A stretch of DNA of 64,000 bases from Marinobacterium lacunae. Lineage in GTDB: Bacteria > Pseudomonadota > Gammaproteobacteria > Pseudomonadales > Balneatricaceae. The translations under genes and the position numbers were made by a program. The notes beneath the pieces were generated by a model that worked only from the letters and a program-made list of their open reading frames with translations, was not told where the DNA came from and ran no database searches. Below are positions 42,328 through 54,775 of this stretch, one piece after another (position 1 is the first letter of the stretch; each line of letters starts with the position of its first letter). Location of the stretch: positions 269,296-333,295 of the forward strand of contig NZ_JMQN01000018.1 of assembly GCF_000705555.1 (NCBI RefSeq), read 5' to 3'.

Positions 42328-42648
42328 TCAGCTGCGGCGCGGGGGGATGGTCGGAAACGCGGTGACCGTCCCCTTGGCATCGCTGATTTTGGCGACGCCC
42401 TGCTGGCGGACCTCATCGATGCGCACTATCGCATGCATCGGTATGAATGAGCGCTTTACATCACCGAACTGCTGTTTGAGCTTCTCTTCACCCGGGTCCA
42501 CGACCAGTTCGGACTTCGAACCGAACACGAACCCCTCCAGCTCGATAAAGCCCCAAAGATCACTCGGGTAAACGTGACGTACATACAGCTCGTACACCTT
42601 GTCCTGATTGACAAAGGCGACACGGTAGATAGGTTCCTCACTGGCCAT
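42328..42648 (-). CDS. DUF1820 family protein
   Basis: The 106-residue protein starts MASEEPIYRVAFVNQDKVYELY and matches the DUF1820 pattern seen next to miaB in Pseudomonas: HVYPSDLWGFIELEGFVFG, LVVDPGEEKLKQQF and SFIPMHAIVRIDEV. No role is established. ATG at 42648 is the conserved start; an in-frame TTG at 42654 has the better GGAG spacing (six bases) and would add two residues. It is divergent from miaB. The stop touches the stop of the convergent lipoprotein gene. Confidence 0.85.
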   Translation of the reverse strand: MASEEPIYRVAFVNQDKVYELYVRHVYPSDLWGFIELEGFVFGSKSELVVDPGEEKLKQQFGDVKRSFIPMHAIVRIDEVRQQGVAKISDAKGTVTAFPTIPPRRS

Positions 42649-42836
42649 GGGCAACAGCGTCTCCTGATTGGCTGACTGACAAAACGGCTTCTGATGCTCC
42701 CAATATGAGGGCGGCGACTACAATTACAAGCGCAAGGCGACTGCTCATTTTCTGGTCTGCCGACGGCCGCTCACGTATAATGCCCGGTCCCGATTTTTGA
42801 GTACCTTTGCAACCCCTCCCAATCAACAGGTGATTC

Positions 42837-44177
42837 ATGGCGAAAAAGCTGTTTATCAAGACACATGGCTGTCAGATGAACGAATACGATTCAGCCCGTA
42901 TGGCGGATCTGCTGGGTGAGAGCCACGCGCTCGAACTGACCGACTCCCCGGAAGAGGCCGATGTGCTGCTGCTCAACACCTGTTCGATCCGCGAGAAGGC
43001 GCAGGAGAAGGTGTTCCACCAGCTGGGACGCTGGCGAAAGCTGAAAGAAGCACGCCCCGATCTGGTCATCGGCGTTGGCGGCTGTGTCGCCAGTCAGGAG
43101 GGCTCTGCCATTTTGGATCGCGCGCCCTATGTCGACATGATCTTCGGCCCGCAGACCCTGCACCGCCTGCCGGACATGATCCAGCAGAGCCAGAGTGGCA
43201 GCGTCGGTATCGTTGATATCAGCTTCCCCGAAATCGAGAAATTCGACCACCTGCCAGCGCCCAAGGTAGAAGGCGCCGAGGCGTTCGTCTCGGTTATGGA
43301 AGGTTGCAGCAAGTACTGCACGTTCTGCGTGGTGCCCTACACCCGCGGCGAAGAGGTCAGCCGCCCGCTGGACGATGTGATTACCGAATGTGTCGAACTC
43401 GCCGAACAGGGCGTACGTGAGGTCAACCTGCTGGGTCAGAACGTCAACGCATACCGCGGCGCCACCTCGGACGGCGATGTTGCCGATCTGGCGGAGCTGA
43501 TCCGCATGGTCGCGGCCGTGGACGGTATCGATCGCATCCGCTTTACCACCAGCCATCCGGTGGAGTTCAGCGATGCGCTGATCGACGTCTATGCCGAAGT
43601 CCCCGAGCTGGTCAGTCACCTGCACCTGCCGGTACAAAGCGGCTCTGATCGCATTTTGATGGCGATGAAACGTGGCCATACCGCGCTGGAGTACAAATCC
43701 AAGCTTCGTCGCATCAAAAAGCTGCGCCCGGATATCAGCTTCTCCTCGGACTTCATCATCGGCTTCCCGGGTGAGACTGACAGCGATTTTGAAGCAACGA
43801 TGAATCTGATTGCCGATATCGGCTTCGATGCATCGTTCAGCTTTATCTACAGTCGCCGCCCCGGCACCCCGGCAGCGGACCTGCCGGACGATGTTTCCGA
43901 AGAAACCAAGAAGCAGCGCCTGCAAATTCTGCAGGACCGCATCACACAACAGGCGATGCAAATCAGCCGCCGCATGGTGGGCAGCACTCAGAGAATTCTG
44001 GTCAATGGTTACTCCAAAAAAGATCCGGGGCAGCTGTCCGGACGCACCGAGAATAACCGTGTCGTCAACTTCCGCTGCGATAATCCCGACCTGATCGGCC
44101 ACTTTGCCGATGTCAGGATCGTCGAAGCCTACGCCAATTCACTGCTGGGCGAGCTGGTAAGCTCCGAGCTGGACTGA
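42837..44177 (+). CDS. miaB: tRNA-2-methylthio-N6-dimethylallyladenosine synthase MiaB
   Basis: MiaB methylthiolates i6A37 in tRNAs that read UNN codons, using two [4Fe-4S] clusters. The 446-residue protein has the N-terminal cluster cysteines ([35 protein letters not shown]), the radical SAM motif [18 protein letters not shown] and a C-terminal TRAM domain ([19 protein letters not shown]). An AGGTG ribosome-binding site precedes the ATG. It heads the conserved run miaB-ybeZ-ybeY-corC-lnt, which is on the same strand with short gaps. Confidence 0.97.
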   Translation: MAKKLFIKTHGCQMNEYDSARMADLLGESHALELTDSPEEADVLLLNTCSIREKAQEKVFHQLGRWRKLKEARPDLVIGVGGCVASQEGSAILDRAPYVDMIFGPQTLHRLPDMIQQSQSGSVGIVDISFPEIEKFDHLPAPKVEGAEAFVSVMEGCSKYCTFCVVPYTRGEEVSRPLDDVITECVELAEQGVREVNLLGQNVNAYRGATSDGDVADLAELIRMVAAVDGIDRIRFTTSHPVEFSDALIDVYAEVPELVSHLHLPVQSGSDRILMAMKRGHTALEYKSKLRRIKKLRPDISFSSDFIIGFPGETDSDFEATMNLIADIGFDASFSFIYSRRPGTPAADLPDDVSEETKKQRLQILQDRITQQAMQISRRMVGSTQRILVNGYSKKDPGQLSGRTENNRVVNFRCDNPDLIGHFADVRIVEAYANSLLGELVSSELD

Positions 44178-44193
44178 GAACCTCGAGAACCGT

Positions 44194-45207
44194 ATGACTG
44201 ATAGCGAACACTCGCTGGCACAACCCTCAATCAAGCTTCATCTGGAGCCTGAGAACAACGCTGCTCTAGCCGCCCTGTGTGGCCAGTTCGATGAGCATCT
44301 GCGCCTGATCGAACAACGGCTGGGCGTCGAGATCCGCAATCGCGGCGGCGTGTTTCAGTTGTTGGGCGATCTCAGCCTGATCGAAGCGGTGAGCGATATT
44401 CTGAAACAGCTCTACCGCGACGCGCTGGACGGCGAGACCATCGCCCCCGAACGCGTGCATCTCTATCTGCAACAGGCGGGTGTCGAACAACTGCAAAGCG
44501 CATTGGGCAACGATGCCAAAGAGGTCACGATTCGAACCCGCAAGGTTCAGATACGCCCCCGCGGCGAAAACCAGCAGAAGTATGTCCGCTCGATTCGCCA
44601 GCACGATATCAACTTCGGCATTGGACCTGCCGGTACCGGCAAGACCTACCTGGCGGTTGCCTGTGCGGTCGAGGCACTGGAGCGGGAAGAGGTCAGCCGA
44701 ATCCTGCTGGTACGCCCAGCCGTCGAGGCTGGCGAAAAACTGGGCTTTCTGCCCGGCGATCTGGCACAGAAGGTCGATCCCTACCTTCGCCCCCTGTACG
44801 ACGCGCTGTACGAGATGATCGGTTTTGAGAAGGTCGCCAAAATGATCGAGCGTAACGTGATCGAGGTGGCACCGCTGGCCTATATGCGCGGGCGCACACT
44901 CAATGGCTCGTTTGTGATTCTCGACGAGAGCCAGAACACAACTCGCGAGCAGATGAAGATGTTTCTGACCCGTATCGGCTTTGGCTCCACCGCGGTCATT
45001 ACCGGCGATGTCACCCAGGTCGACCTGCCTAAAGGCACTCGCTCCGGGCTGCTACACGCCATCGATGTATTGAAAGGCGTTCAGGGCATCGGCTTTACCC
45101 ATTTCAGCGCACGTGACGTGGTCCGCCATCCGCTGGTTCAACATATCGTTCAGGCCTATGAAGCATTCGAGAAGCGTGAACGCTCTGAAAACGGAGACAA
45201 ATCTTGA
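44194..45207 (+). CDS. ybeZ: PhoH-like ATPase (YbeZ)
   Basis: YbeZ is a P-loop ATPase of the PhoH family that works with the endoribonuclease YbeY in rRNA maturation. The 337-residue protein has an N-terminal KH-like region and the ATPase core: [19 protein letters not shown] (Walker A), [17 protein letters not shown] and [22 protein letters not shown] (Walker B), then [12 protein letters not shown]. It starts 16 bases after miaB. Its stop overlaps the TTG start of ybeY, so the two are coupled. Confidence 0.95.
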   Translation: MTDSEHSLAQPSIKLHLEPENNAALAALCGQFDEHLRLIEQRLGVEIRNRGGVFQLLGDLSLIEAVSDILKQLYRDALDGETIAPERVHLYLQQAGVEQLQSALGNDAKEVTIRTRKVQIRPRGENQQKYVRSIRQHDINFGIGPAGTGKTYLAVACAVEALEREEVSRILLVRPAVEAGEKLGFLPGDLAQKVDPYLRPLYDALYEMIGFEKVAKMIERNVIEVAPLAYMRGRTLNGSFVILDESQNTTREQMKMFLTRIGFGSTAVITGDVTQVDLPKGTRSGLLHAIDVLKGVQGIGFTHFSARDVVRHPLVQHIVQAYEAFEKRERSENGDKS

Positions 45208-45659
45208 GCTTTGATATCGACCTGCAGATCGACGTCAACGATAGCGACCTGCCTGAACGCGAAGCGTTCCAGCGCTGGGTCACGACCGCCCTCGAAGGCC
45301 GCCGCGAGCGCGGCGAAGTGTGCATCCGCATCGTGTCCAGCGACGAGAGCCAGTCGCTCAATCACGAGTATCGCGGCAAGGACAAGCCGACCAACGTCCT
45401 CTCCTTTCCGTTCGACGTACCACCAGGTGTTCCGATCGACCTGCTCGGTGATCTGGCGATCTGTTCCGAGGTAGTCCGCAACGAGGCACATGAACAGGGC
45501 AAACCCCTTCACGACCATTGGGCTCACATGGTGATTCATGGCACCTTGCATCTGCTCGGGTTCGATCATATAAAAGATGACGAAGCCGAAGAGATGGAGG
45601 CACTGGAGCGTGAGCTACTGGCCCGTCTCGGCATTGCAGACCCTTACGAATCCGCTTAG
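45204..45659 (+). CDS. ybeY: Endoribonuclease YbeY (16S rRNA maturation)
   Basis: YbeY is a zinc-dependent single-strand endoribonuclease needed for 16S rRNA 3'-end processing and ribosome quality control. The 151-residue product has [19 protein letters not shown] and the zinc motif [20 protein letters not shown] with three His ligands. The start is TTG at 45204, seven bases after GGAG and overlapping the ybeZ stop (TTGA). Length is standard. It is followed after nine bases by corC. Confidence 0.96.
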   Translation: MSFDIDLQIDVNDSDLPEREAFQRWVTTALEGRRERGEVCIRIVSSDESQSLNHEYRGKDKPTNVLSFPFDVPPGVPIDLLGDLAICSEVVRNEAHEQGKPLHDHWAHMVIHGTLHLLGFDHIKDDEAEEMEALERELLARLGIADPYESA

Positions 45660-45668
45660 AGGCACAAT

Positions 45669-46511
45669 ATGAGCGAAGACCGATCGAGCGGCTCGTCGAA
45701 AAGCTGGCTGGAAAAACTGACCAACGCTTTCTCCGACGAGCCACGTACCCGCGAAGATGTACTGGAGGTACTTTACGAAGCTGGCGAAGATGGGATCCTC
45801 GATCAGGATGCCGTCAGCATCGTCGAAGGTGCCATGCAGGTCTCGGATATGCAGGTACGCGACGTGATGATCCCTCGTTCACAGATGTCGGTCGTGCATA
45901 TCGGCCAGTCACCGCGCGATTTCATACCCCTGATCATCTCCAGCGCCCACTCCCGATTCCCGGTATGCGGCGAGAACCCGGATGAGGTCGCAGGCATACT
46001 GCTGGCCAAGGATCTGTTGCCCTATATGTTGGAGGGCCGCCTCGACGAGTTCGATCTGCGCAGCTGTATGCGCAAGGCCACCATGATACCCGAGAGCAAG
46101 CGACTGAACGTGCTGCTCAAGGAGTTTCGTGGCACCCGCAACCATATGGCGATCGTCGTCGACGAGTACGGTGGTATCGCTGGCCTGATTACCATCGAGG
46201 ACGTGCTGGAGCAGATTGTCGGCGAGATCGAGGATGAGCACGATGCCGATGATGCCGAGGGCAATATCAAGCCGTTCGATGACGAAGGCTACATCGTCAA
46301 GGCACTCACTCCGATCGAGGACTTCAACGAGTTTTTCGACGTGGGCCTTCCCGATGACGAATTCGATACCATCGGCGGTATCGTCACCCGACACTTCGGC
46401 CACCTGCCGACCAAGGATGAATGTGTTGAGTTTGATGGCTTCAGCTTCAAGGTGCTGAGCTGCGATAACCGTCGCATACGTCTGTTGCAGGTCAGCCGCA
46501 CGGCACGTTGA
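45669..46511 (+). CDS. corC: CorC/YbeX-type CBS-domain protein
   Basis: YbeX/CorC is a cytoplasmic Mg2+/ribosome-related factor made of a CBS pair and a CorC/HlyC domain. The 280-residue protein has a short N-terminal helix, two CBS motifs (VRDVMIPRSQMSVV, then MRKATMIPESKRLNVLLKEF) ending NHMAIVVDEYGGIAGLITIED, and the C-terminal domain with LPDDEFDTIGGIVTRHFGHLP. It lies nine bases after ybeY and before lnt, the conserved order. No membrane segment is present, unlike the HlyC-type relatives. Confidence 0.95.
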   Translation: MSEDRSSGSSKSWLEKLTNAFSDEPRTREDVLEVLYEAGEDGILDQDAVSIVEGAMQVSDMQVRDVMIPRSQMSVVHIGQSPRDFIPLIISSAHSRFPVCGENPDEVAGILLAKDLLPYMLEGRLDEFDLRSCMRKATMIPESKRLNVLLKEFRGTRNHMAIVVDEYGGIAGLITIEDVLEQIVGEIEDEHDADDAEGNIKPFDDEGYIVKALTPIEDFNEFFDVGLPDDEFDTIGGIVTRHFGHLPTKDECVEFDGFSFKVLSCDNRRIRLLQVSRTAR

Positions 46512-46513
46512 CC

Positions 46514-48037
46514 ATGCGCGGCGTTCTGAACCTGACCGCACCCGCCCTGGGTGCGGTACTCGCGGGCGCATCTGCCACACTGGCCTTCGCCCCCTTCTCA
46601 CTACCCCTTTTCGCCATCCTCTCGCCCGCGCTGTTTTGGCTGTTGCTGCGCAACCAGCCACCCGCCAACGCACTGTGCCGGGGCTGGCTGTTCGGCCTGG
46701 GCTTTTTCGGTGCCGGCGTTTCCTGGGTCTATATCAGCATCCACACCTACGGCAATGCGTCGGTTGCACTGGCCGCCGGACTGACCTTTGCGTTCTGTGC
46801 CGCACTCGCACTGCTGTTTGCACTTCAGGCCTGGATTGGGGCTCGCTGGTTCCGCGGCCGGCACGCCTGGCTCGCTTTCATCGCTCTATGGTGGCTGTTC
46901 GAATGGTTGCGCAGCTGGTTTCTGACCGGTTTCCCCTGGCTTTACCTGGGCTATGCCTGGGTCGATACACCGATTAAGACCCTGGCCCCCGTGGGCGGGG
47001 TCTGGCTGCTGTCGATGTTCAGCCTGCTACTGGCAGCCGGTGCTGTCGAGGCACTTTACCGGCGGCACTACGCCCCGATTCTGCCGGGCAGCGCCCTTCT
47101 GTTGATTGCATTGATGCTGCCCGGGCACTGGACTCAGCCTGCAGGCGAGCCACTTCGCACGGCGATCGTGCAACCCAATGTACCCCAGTTGATGAAGTGG
47201 GATCCCAGCTATCTCGGCCCTATACTCGACCAGCTTACCAGCCTGAGCGAGCAGCACCCGGATGCCGATTTGATCGTTTGGCCGGAAAACGCGGTGCCGG
47301 CACTCTATCCGCATATAGCAGATAGACTGGCGTCATTCCAGGATTGGCTGCTGGATACCGATACCACGCTCATTACCGGGCTGCCGACTGCGACACGGGA
47401 TCAAGCCGACCCTACCCGGACGCTCTATCACAACAGCTTGATGTCGATAGGCCGTCGCTCGGGCCTTTACCACAAACACCGCCTGGTACCGTTCGGTGAA
47501 TATGTGCCGCTGGAGTCGCAGCTACGCGGCCTGATCGAGTTTTTCAATCTGCCTATGTCCAGTTTCAGTCTTCCACAGGGTCATCAGACCCCGCTGACGC
47601 TGGACACCTTCAGCATCGCGTCGGCCATATGCTACGAGATCGCGTACCCCGATCTTGTGCGCTCACAGGCCCAAGATGCGGCGCTGATCCTCACGGTATC
47701 CAACGACACCTGGTTCGGCCGCTCAATCGGCCCCGATCAGCATCTGCAGATGGCACGCATGCGGGCGCTGGAGAACGGACGCTGGGTAGTTCGAGGAACC
47801 AACAACGGCATCACGGCCATTATTGATCCCCAGGGGATAATCAGCGCGCAACTTCCGGTCGACGAGACTGACGTACTGGCCGGCGACATTACGCCGATGA
47901 AAGGCCAGACACCCTACCAGAGGCTCGGTATCTGGCCGCTACTGGGACTCAATCTACTGTTGCTGTGCCTGCTGTTCCTGCGCATCGGAGAGGCGCGCAA
48001 ACACCACAGAACCGCAGCTACAGGGCTGAATCGCTGA
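46514..48037 (+). CDS. lnt: Apolipoprotein N-acyltransferase
   Basis: Lnt adds the third acyl chain to lipoproteins in the inner membrane. The 507-residue product has an N-terminal bundle of about eight membrane helices and a periplasmic nitrilase domain with the catalytic triad: Glu in IVWPENAVPA, Lys in LYHKHRLVPFGEY and Cys in SAICYEIAYPD, ending in one more membrane helix. ATG at 46514 is used; an in-frame TTG at 46508 overlaps the corC stop. Several lipoproteins in this window (flgO, flgP, OmpA-like, lptE) are its likely substrates. Its last 84 bases overlap a convergent gene. Confidence 0.97.
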   Translation: MRGVLNLTAPALGAVLAGASATLAFAPFSLPLFAILSPALFWLLLRNQPPANALCRGWLFGLGFFGAGVSWVYISIHTYGNASVALAAGLTFAFCAALALLFALQAWIGARWFRGRHAWLAFIALWWLFEWLRSWFLTGFPWLYLGYAWVDTPIKTLAPVGGVWLLSMFSLLLAAGAVEALYRRHYAPILPGSALLLIALMLPGHWTQPAGEPLRTAIVQPNVPQLMKWDPSYLGPILDQLTSLSEQHPDADLIVWPENAVPALYPHIADRLASFQDWLLDTDTTLITGLPTATRDQADPTRTLYHNSLMSIGRRSGLYHKHRLVPFGEYVPLESQLRGLIEFFNLPMSSFSLPQGHQTPLTLDTFSIASAICYEIAYPDLVRSQAQDAALILTVSNDTWFGRSIGPDQHLQMARMRALENGRWVVRGTNNGITAIIDPQGIISAQLPVDETDVLAGDITPMKGQTPYQRLGIWPLLGLNLLLLCLLFLRIGEARKHHRTAATGLNR

Positions 48038-48508
48038 GGTTTGTGTCAGCACCTGCGGCGTACCGCACACCTGGCATTTCAGTGTACCCGGCGCGGTGAT
48101 CTCACCAGCGATATATTCGTTCTCCCCATGCGCCAGCTGCTCGCGTAGCAACTCGATATCGATGCGGGTTCGATCTGCCAGATCCAGAAGGCGATCCACC
48201 ACCTTGCGCTCAAGTATATCCAGATCGAAATGCAACCACGCAGCGATGCCGGCACCGGTTTCGTGCATGTAATACCCCATCTGCCCGAGATCACGTCGGA
48301 TGTAGGCCTTGAGCAGGTCCATCTCATCACGGGTCATCTCCTCGGCGGCCAACTCGATCTCCGCCGCCTCCTCGATCTGCTCCTGCAGATAATCCCAGGA
48401 GTAAGTGCCCGCCTTGTCCAATCGCTCACGCAGGCGGTCAAGGATACGATCGTACGCCTCGGGTGCCTCGGGCGCATGCTCTTTGGGGGTCTTGTCTCGA
48501 CTGCTCAT
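47954..48508 (-). CDS. Zinc-ribbon protein of the DUF1451/YbeL type
   Basis: The 184-residue soluble protein begins MSSRDKTPKEHAPEAPEAY, has two helical segments (RILDRLRERLDKAGTY, EIELAAEEMTRDEMDLLKAYI) and ends with a zinc ribbon: LKCQVCGTPQVLTQ and IQPCSCGSVVFARL (four Cys). It resembles YbeL of E. coli, which sits near leuS, and this position is kept here. ATG at 48508 has AGGAG seven bases upstream. The C-terminal end overlaps the convergent lnt end by 84 bases, which is unusual. Function unknown. Confidence 0.85.
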   Translation of the reverse strand: MSSRDKTPKEHAPEAPEAYDRILDRLRERLDKAGTYSWDYLQEQIEEAAEIELAAEEMTRDEMDLLKAYIRRDLGQMGYYMHETGAGIAAWLHFDLDILERKVVDRLLDLADRTRIDIELLREQLAHGENEYIAGEITAPGTLKCQVCGTPQVLTQTSAIQPCSCGSVVFARLSDAQEQQAQQQ

Positions 48509-48609
48509 CGGCAACTCCTGATTCCTCCGGCAAAGCCCTGTGCCGAGCCGGTACATCTTCAGTATATAGCCAATCCGGTTTGATCAAGCTTTTCCAGATC
48601 AATGGAACT

Positions 48610-50379
48610 TCAGGGCGCGTCAGCTACCGCCACATCATGCTCTGAGCGAACCCATATCTCGACCCGGCGGTTGCGCTCACGCCCCGCTGCCGTGGCGTTC
48701 GAGGCAACCGGCGCCAGATCCCCCAGCCCATGTACTTCAACGACGTTAATACCCCGAGCCAACAACTGGTCACGCACCACCTCAGCCCTTTTCAGCGACA
48801 GCTGACGATTTTTCTCGTTGTCGCCGACGCTGTCGGAAAAACCGATAAGCGCTATACGCTCTCCCGGATTCTTTTCGAAGAAACGGATCACGCGCTCCAT
48901 ATCGCGCTTGGCCTTGTTATCCAGCTCGAACGTGCCGCTATTAAAGCGAAAGTTAAGCGACAAGCGACTGCTGTCGCGGACCAGATCAAGATAGTCCTGT
49001 GGCAACTGATTACTCAGCACCGGCTGAATACGGTGGATGTTCTGAGAAATGAAGCCACTCTTGCGCACAACCTCCTGCCCCTCTTCCGACGCTACGAATT
49101 CCACGAACTTATGGGCCGGGCTGCTCAGCGCCAGTGTCATCGGTTCATATATGTAGAGACGTCGCGTCAGCGGATAATCTTCGGTGGAAACGGTAAAACT
49201 GGTGGGATAGACAGGCATGGCGCCTTCTTCGTCCGACACCGCCAGCGCCTTGGCTCTCAGTGCGTAGGGCAGGCCGATGAAACCGATCGCGCCGCGTTCC
49301 TGACTGACCCGTTCGGAGAGCTCAGTGCTCGACTCAAGGCGCACTGCAGTCTGCGAAAGCGCCCGATCATGCTTTTTCAGCACCATGCTCTCGAACGAGT
49401 CCCAAGTACCGGAGTTTTCATCGCGGCTGTAGAGCTTAACCGGCTCGTCTGCACCCCCAAGCTCACGCCAGTTGCTCACCTCGGCGGAGAACAATCTCGC
49501 CAGCTCGGCAGTATTTAGAGCGTTAATCGGATTCTCCGGATGCACAATGATCGCCAGACCATCCATGCCGATAACATGCTCGGTTCTAACGCTCACCAGA
49601 TCACCGTATTGCGGCTCAAGCGCTTTGCGCTCCTTCTCTTTGATTCGCCGTGAAGCCATGGCCAGATCCGCTATTTGATCCTGCAGCGCCCTGAATCCAG
49701 TACTGGAGCCATGCGCCTTCAGCTCGATACGCTGCAACGATTCGCTGCCCGGCAACCTGAACACCAGGTCCCGCTCGACCTCCTCGGGCAGCTGCTCAAT
49801 ACGCATATCCTGAGCCCCCTGCTGCTGCCAGAACGCCTTTAACAGCTCCGGCGCAAGCGACTCCCCTATCGTGTTGGAGCCGTGCAAGCGCAGCAGCGTC
49901 AACGGTGCGCTCTGCACAACCGCCGGGGCAGGATCCAAAGCAGACTGTAGCTCGCCCGCCATCAATGCCGGCTGCGGCGGGGAGACTACACCTGAGGCGA
50001 TCTCCGACGAGAACTGTTCAGAGGTCAACTCCACAAACCCTACAGCCACGGCCAACACCAGAACGATGGGGGCCAGCACCATGAGCAGGGTGCGTCCCCA
50101 TCCCGTACGCTGATTATTCCCGTCCACCGACGGCTTATCACCTTCAGTTTCTGCACCGGGCGACAAGATCTGCCTGCTGATATCTAGAGCGCCTGCCTGC
50201 TTAAGTTCAGGCAGAATATGACGCAACGCCTCGCTGAGACTGTCTGGATTGACTTCGTCCAGTACCGAGCGCCGGTAGTCGGCGTCATCGATAAAACGCG
50301 GCAGCTCGATACGTGCGCCCCCCTGACGCTCAAGCTCACGCTTCAACTGCCACAACAGATCGAACAAAGTCCTGTTCAC
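48610..50379 (-). CDS. Fusion of a PstS-like binding domain with an OmpA domain
   Basis: The protein has an N-terminal cytoplasmic segment (starting NRTLFDLLWQLKREL), one membrane helix (LLMVLAPIVLVLAVAVGF, about residue 100), a periplasmic PBP-like domain (LHGSNTIGESLAPEL, GSSTGFRALQDQIADLAMAS, SRDENSGTWDSFESMVL, all typical of phosphate-binding PstS) and a C-terminal OmpA domain (LIGFSDSVGDNEKNRQLS, NRRVEIWV). GTG at 50379 follows AAGGGG by six bases; an in-frame start at 50487 is weaker. No pst genes are near. It may bind phosphate or a phosphorylated ligand while anchored to peptidoglycan; the function is unproved. Confidence 0.85.
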   Translation of the reverse strand: MNRTLFDLLWQLKRELERQGGARIELPRFIDDADYRRSVLDEVNPDSLSEALRHILPELKQAGALDISRQILSPGAETEGDKPSVDGNNQRTGWGRTLLMVLAPIVLVLAVAVGFVELTSEQFSSEIASGVVSPPQPALMAGELQSALDPAPAVVQSAPLTLLRLHGSNTIGESLAPELLKAFWQQQGAQDMRIEQLPEEVERDLVFRLPGSESLQRIELKAHGSSTGFRALQDQIADLAMASRRIKEKERKALEPQYGDLVSVRTEHVIGMDGLAIIVHPENPINALNTAELARLFSAEVSNWRELGGADEPVKLYSRDENSGTWDSFESMVLKKHDRALSQTAVRLESSTELSERVSQERGAIGFIGLPYALRAKALAVSDEEGAMPVYPTSFTVSTEDYPLTRRLYIYEPMTLALSSPAHKFVEFVASEEGQEVVRKSGFISQNIHRIQPVLSNQLPQDYLDLVRDSSRLSLNFRFNSGTFELDNKAKRDMERVIRFFEKNPGERIALIGFSDSVGDNEKNRQLSLKRAEVVRDQLLARGINVVEVHGLGDLAPVASNATAAGRERNRRVEIWVRSEHDVAVADAP

Positions 50380-50497
50380 CACCCACCCCTTCTGGCGATT
50401 CGGTACGAATGCCGCCCGAACGTACACAAATAGGGATGTGAGACTAATGAAGGCATGTTGCATTTCAATTACATGCAACCGCCGCACCCGGACTCTG

Positions 50498-50526
50498 TTG
50501 ACAGTTGGCCGAATATTGTATGCTAT
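50498..50526 (+). promoter_or_regulatory. Candidate sigma-70 promoter of leuS
   Basis: A perfect -35 TTGACA (50498-50503) is followed after 17 bases by TGCTAT (50521-50526), a moderate -10. It lies about 90 bases upstream of the leuS ATG in the divergent gap to the PstS/OmpA fusion gene. TATGCT at a 15-base spacing is an alternative -10. Supported by one strong hexamer only. Confidence 0.5.
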
Positions 50527-50549
50527 GCGCCTTTCGTCCTTTATTCTGA

Positions 50550-53213
<2,664 letters not shown>

Positions 53214-53223
53214 GAGGCCTAAG

Positions 53224-53718
53224 ATGCGCAAGCTTTGTGGTTCACTGATGGTGCTGCTCACGACCGTCATGCTCAGCGCCTGTGGGTTCAATCTCGCAGG
53301 CTACTATGACGTCCCCGAAGCCTTGCGCAAGGTTGATCTGCAGATTCCGGAAGACAGGCCGAGCAGCATTCGGCCTCATCTTAACAACCTGCTGGCAGTG
53401 AACGGAATCGAGATCAGTAGCAAGGCCAACTACCGGCTGGAGATCATCAACGAGCGCATGCGGCGCCGGACACTGACGATGACGCTCAGCGCCGACGCGG
53501 TCGAATACGAACTGATCGGGTCCGTGCGCTTCAGCGTGTTCGATGCCAACGACAACCCGGTGATCGACAACCGGGAGGTGCGCGCCGAGCGGGTCTTCAA
53601 TAATGACGACAACACCACCGCACGGGACGCACTGGAAGAACAGCTGCGTAGCGGCCTGCAGGAGCAGCTGGCCCAGCAGATTGTCCGCCAGTACCTAAGC
53701 CTAAGACACGCTCTGTAA
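53224..53718 (+). CDS. lptE: LPS-assembly lipoprotein LptE
   Basis: LptE is the outer-membrane plug of LptD and moves LPS to the cell surface. The 164-residue product has a lipoprotein signal (MVLLTTVMLSACGFNLAG; Cys near residue 20) and the LptE pattern: SSKANYRLEIINERMRRR and the region RFSVFDANDNPVIDNREV, ending QQIVRQYLSLRHAL. AGGAGG lies six bases before the ATG and ten bases separate it from leuS, so coupling is likely. holA follows in ten bases. Confidence 0.95.
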   Translation: MRKLCGSLMVLLTTVMLSACGFNLAGYYDVPEALRKVDLQIPEDRPSSIRPHLNNLLAVNGIEISSKANYRLEIINERMRRRTLTMTLSADAVEYELIGSVRFSVFDANDNPVIDNREVRAERVFNNDDNTTARDALEEQLRSGLQEQLAQQIVRQYLSLRHAL

Positions 53719-53727
53719 ACATACGAG

Positions 53728-54765
53728 ATGAAACTACGCGCCGACCAACTTGCACAACAGCTTCAACGCCAGCCAGAAGCGTTGCCGGTGTATCTGGTAA
53801 CGGGCGACGAGCCTCTGCTCTGCGGGGAAAGTGTCGATGCCATACGCGCCCACCTGCGACAACTCGGATTTACCGAACGCGAGGTGATGCACGTGGATGC
53901 CAGTTTCAGCTGGGAAAGCCTGCTTGAAAGTGCCAACGCACTCTCGTTGTTTGCCGAACGCAAAGTGATCGAAATACGCCTTGGAAACCAGAAACTCAAC
54001 AAGGCCTCTAGCGACCTGCTGCAACGCTACCTGAGCAACCCCGCTCCGGATAATGCGCTGCTCATTATCTGCGACCGCCTCGAACGCAACGTGAAACAAA
54101 GCGCCTGGTTCAAAACGGTGGAGCAGATAGGCGCCGTGGTCGAAGTATGGCCGATAGAGCCCGACCAGTTGGTGCAGTGGCTGGGTCAGCGCGCAGCCTC
54201 TCAGGGCGTACAACTCGAACCCGAGGCACTGCAGCTTTTAGCCGACCGGATAGAGGGTAACCTGCTCGCCGCCCGCCAGGAGCTCGATAAGCTCGCTCTG
54301 TTATACCCCGGACAACGACTGTCGCCGGAGCAAGTGGTGCAGGCCGTCAGCGATAGTTCACGCTTTGATATCTTCGCACTGACGGACGCCGCCCTGCTGG
54401 CCGATCCCGGACGCGCCCAGCATGTCCTTCAAGTACTGCGTCAGGAAGGTAACGAATCAGCCGTGGTACTTTGGGCTCTAACCCGTGACATTCGAATGCT
54501 GCATAGAGTGTCGCGAGCGCTGGCGGCAGGACAGCCCTACGATCCTCTTTGCCAGAAAGAACGGATCTGGGGTAAACGCAAGCAACTGGTGAGAAATGCA
54601 TGCCGCCGTTTGAGAGCGGAGCAACTTGAAGCCATGCTCGATCAGGCGGCAACGGTCGATCTGGCGATCAAGGGTCAACGCCGCGACGACCCCTGGCTCT
54701 TGTTGAGTCAAATCACACTCACCCTTGCCGGCTGCCAGCTCCCCTGGCAGCACACCGCACACTAG
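53728..54765 (+). CDS. holA: DNA polymerase III delta subunit
   Basis: Delta is the clamp-loader subunit that opens the beta ring. The 345-residue protein shows the delta N-terminal domain (YLVTGDEPLLCGESVDAIR), FAERKVIEIRL, the AAA+-like lid KLALLYPGQ and SRFDIFALTDAALLADPGRAQHV, then helices binding the other clamp-loader subunits. Length is the family standard. It lies ten bases after lptE. It joins holD (34789-35658) as the second clamp-loader gene in this window. Confidence 0.95.
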   Translation: MKLRADQLAQQLQRQPEALPVYLVTGDEPLLCGESVDAIRAHLRQLGFTEREVMHVDASFSWESLLESANALSLFAERKVIEIRLGNQKLNKASSDLLQRYLSNPAPDNALLIICDRLERNVKQSAWFKTVEQIGAVVEVWPIEPDQLVQWLGQRAASQGVQLEPEALQLLADRIEGNLLAARQELDKLALLYPGQRLSPEQVVQAVSDSSRFDIFALTDAALLADPGRAQHVLQVLRQEGNESAVVLWALTRDIRMLHRVSRALAAGQPYDPLCQKERIWGKRKQLVRNACRRLRAEQLEAMLDQAATVDLAIKGQRRDDPWLLLSQITLTLAGCQLPWQHTAH

Positions 54766-54775
54766 GAGTGGGACA

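Noticed and set aside
42638..42748. Possible 36-residue membrane peptide upstream of DUF1820 on the minus strand
   Set aside because: Hydrophobic, but without a ribosome-binding site, overlapping the DUF1820 start and with no conserved feature I can point to.
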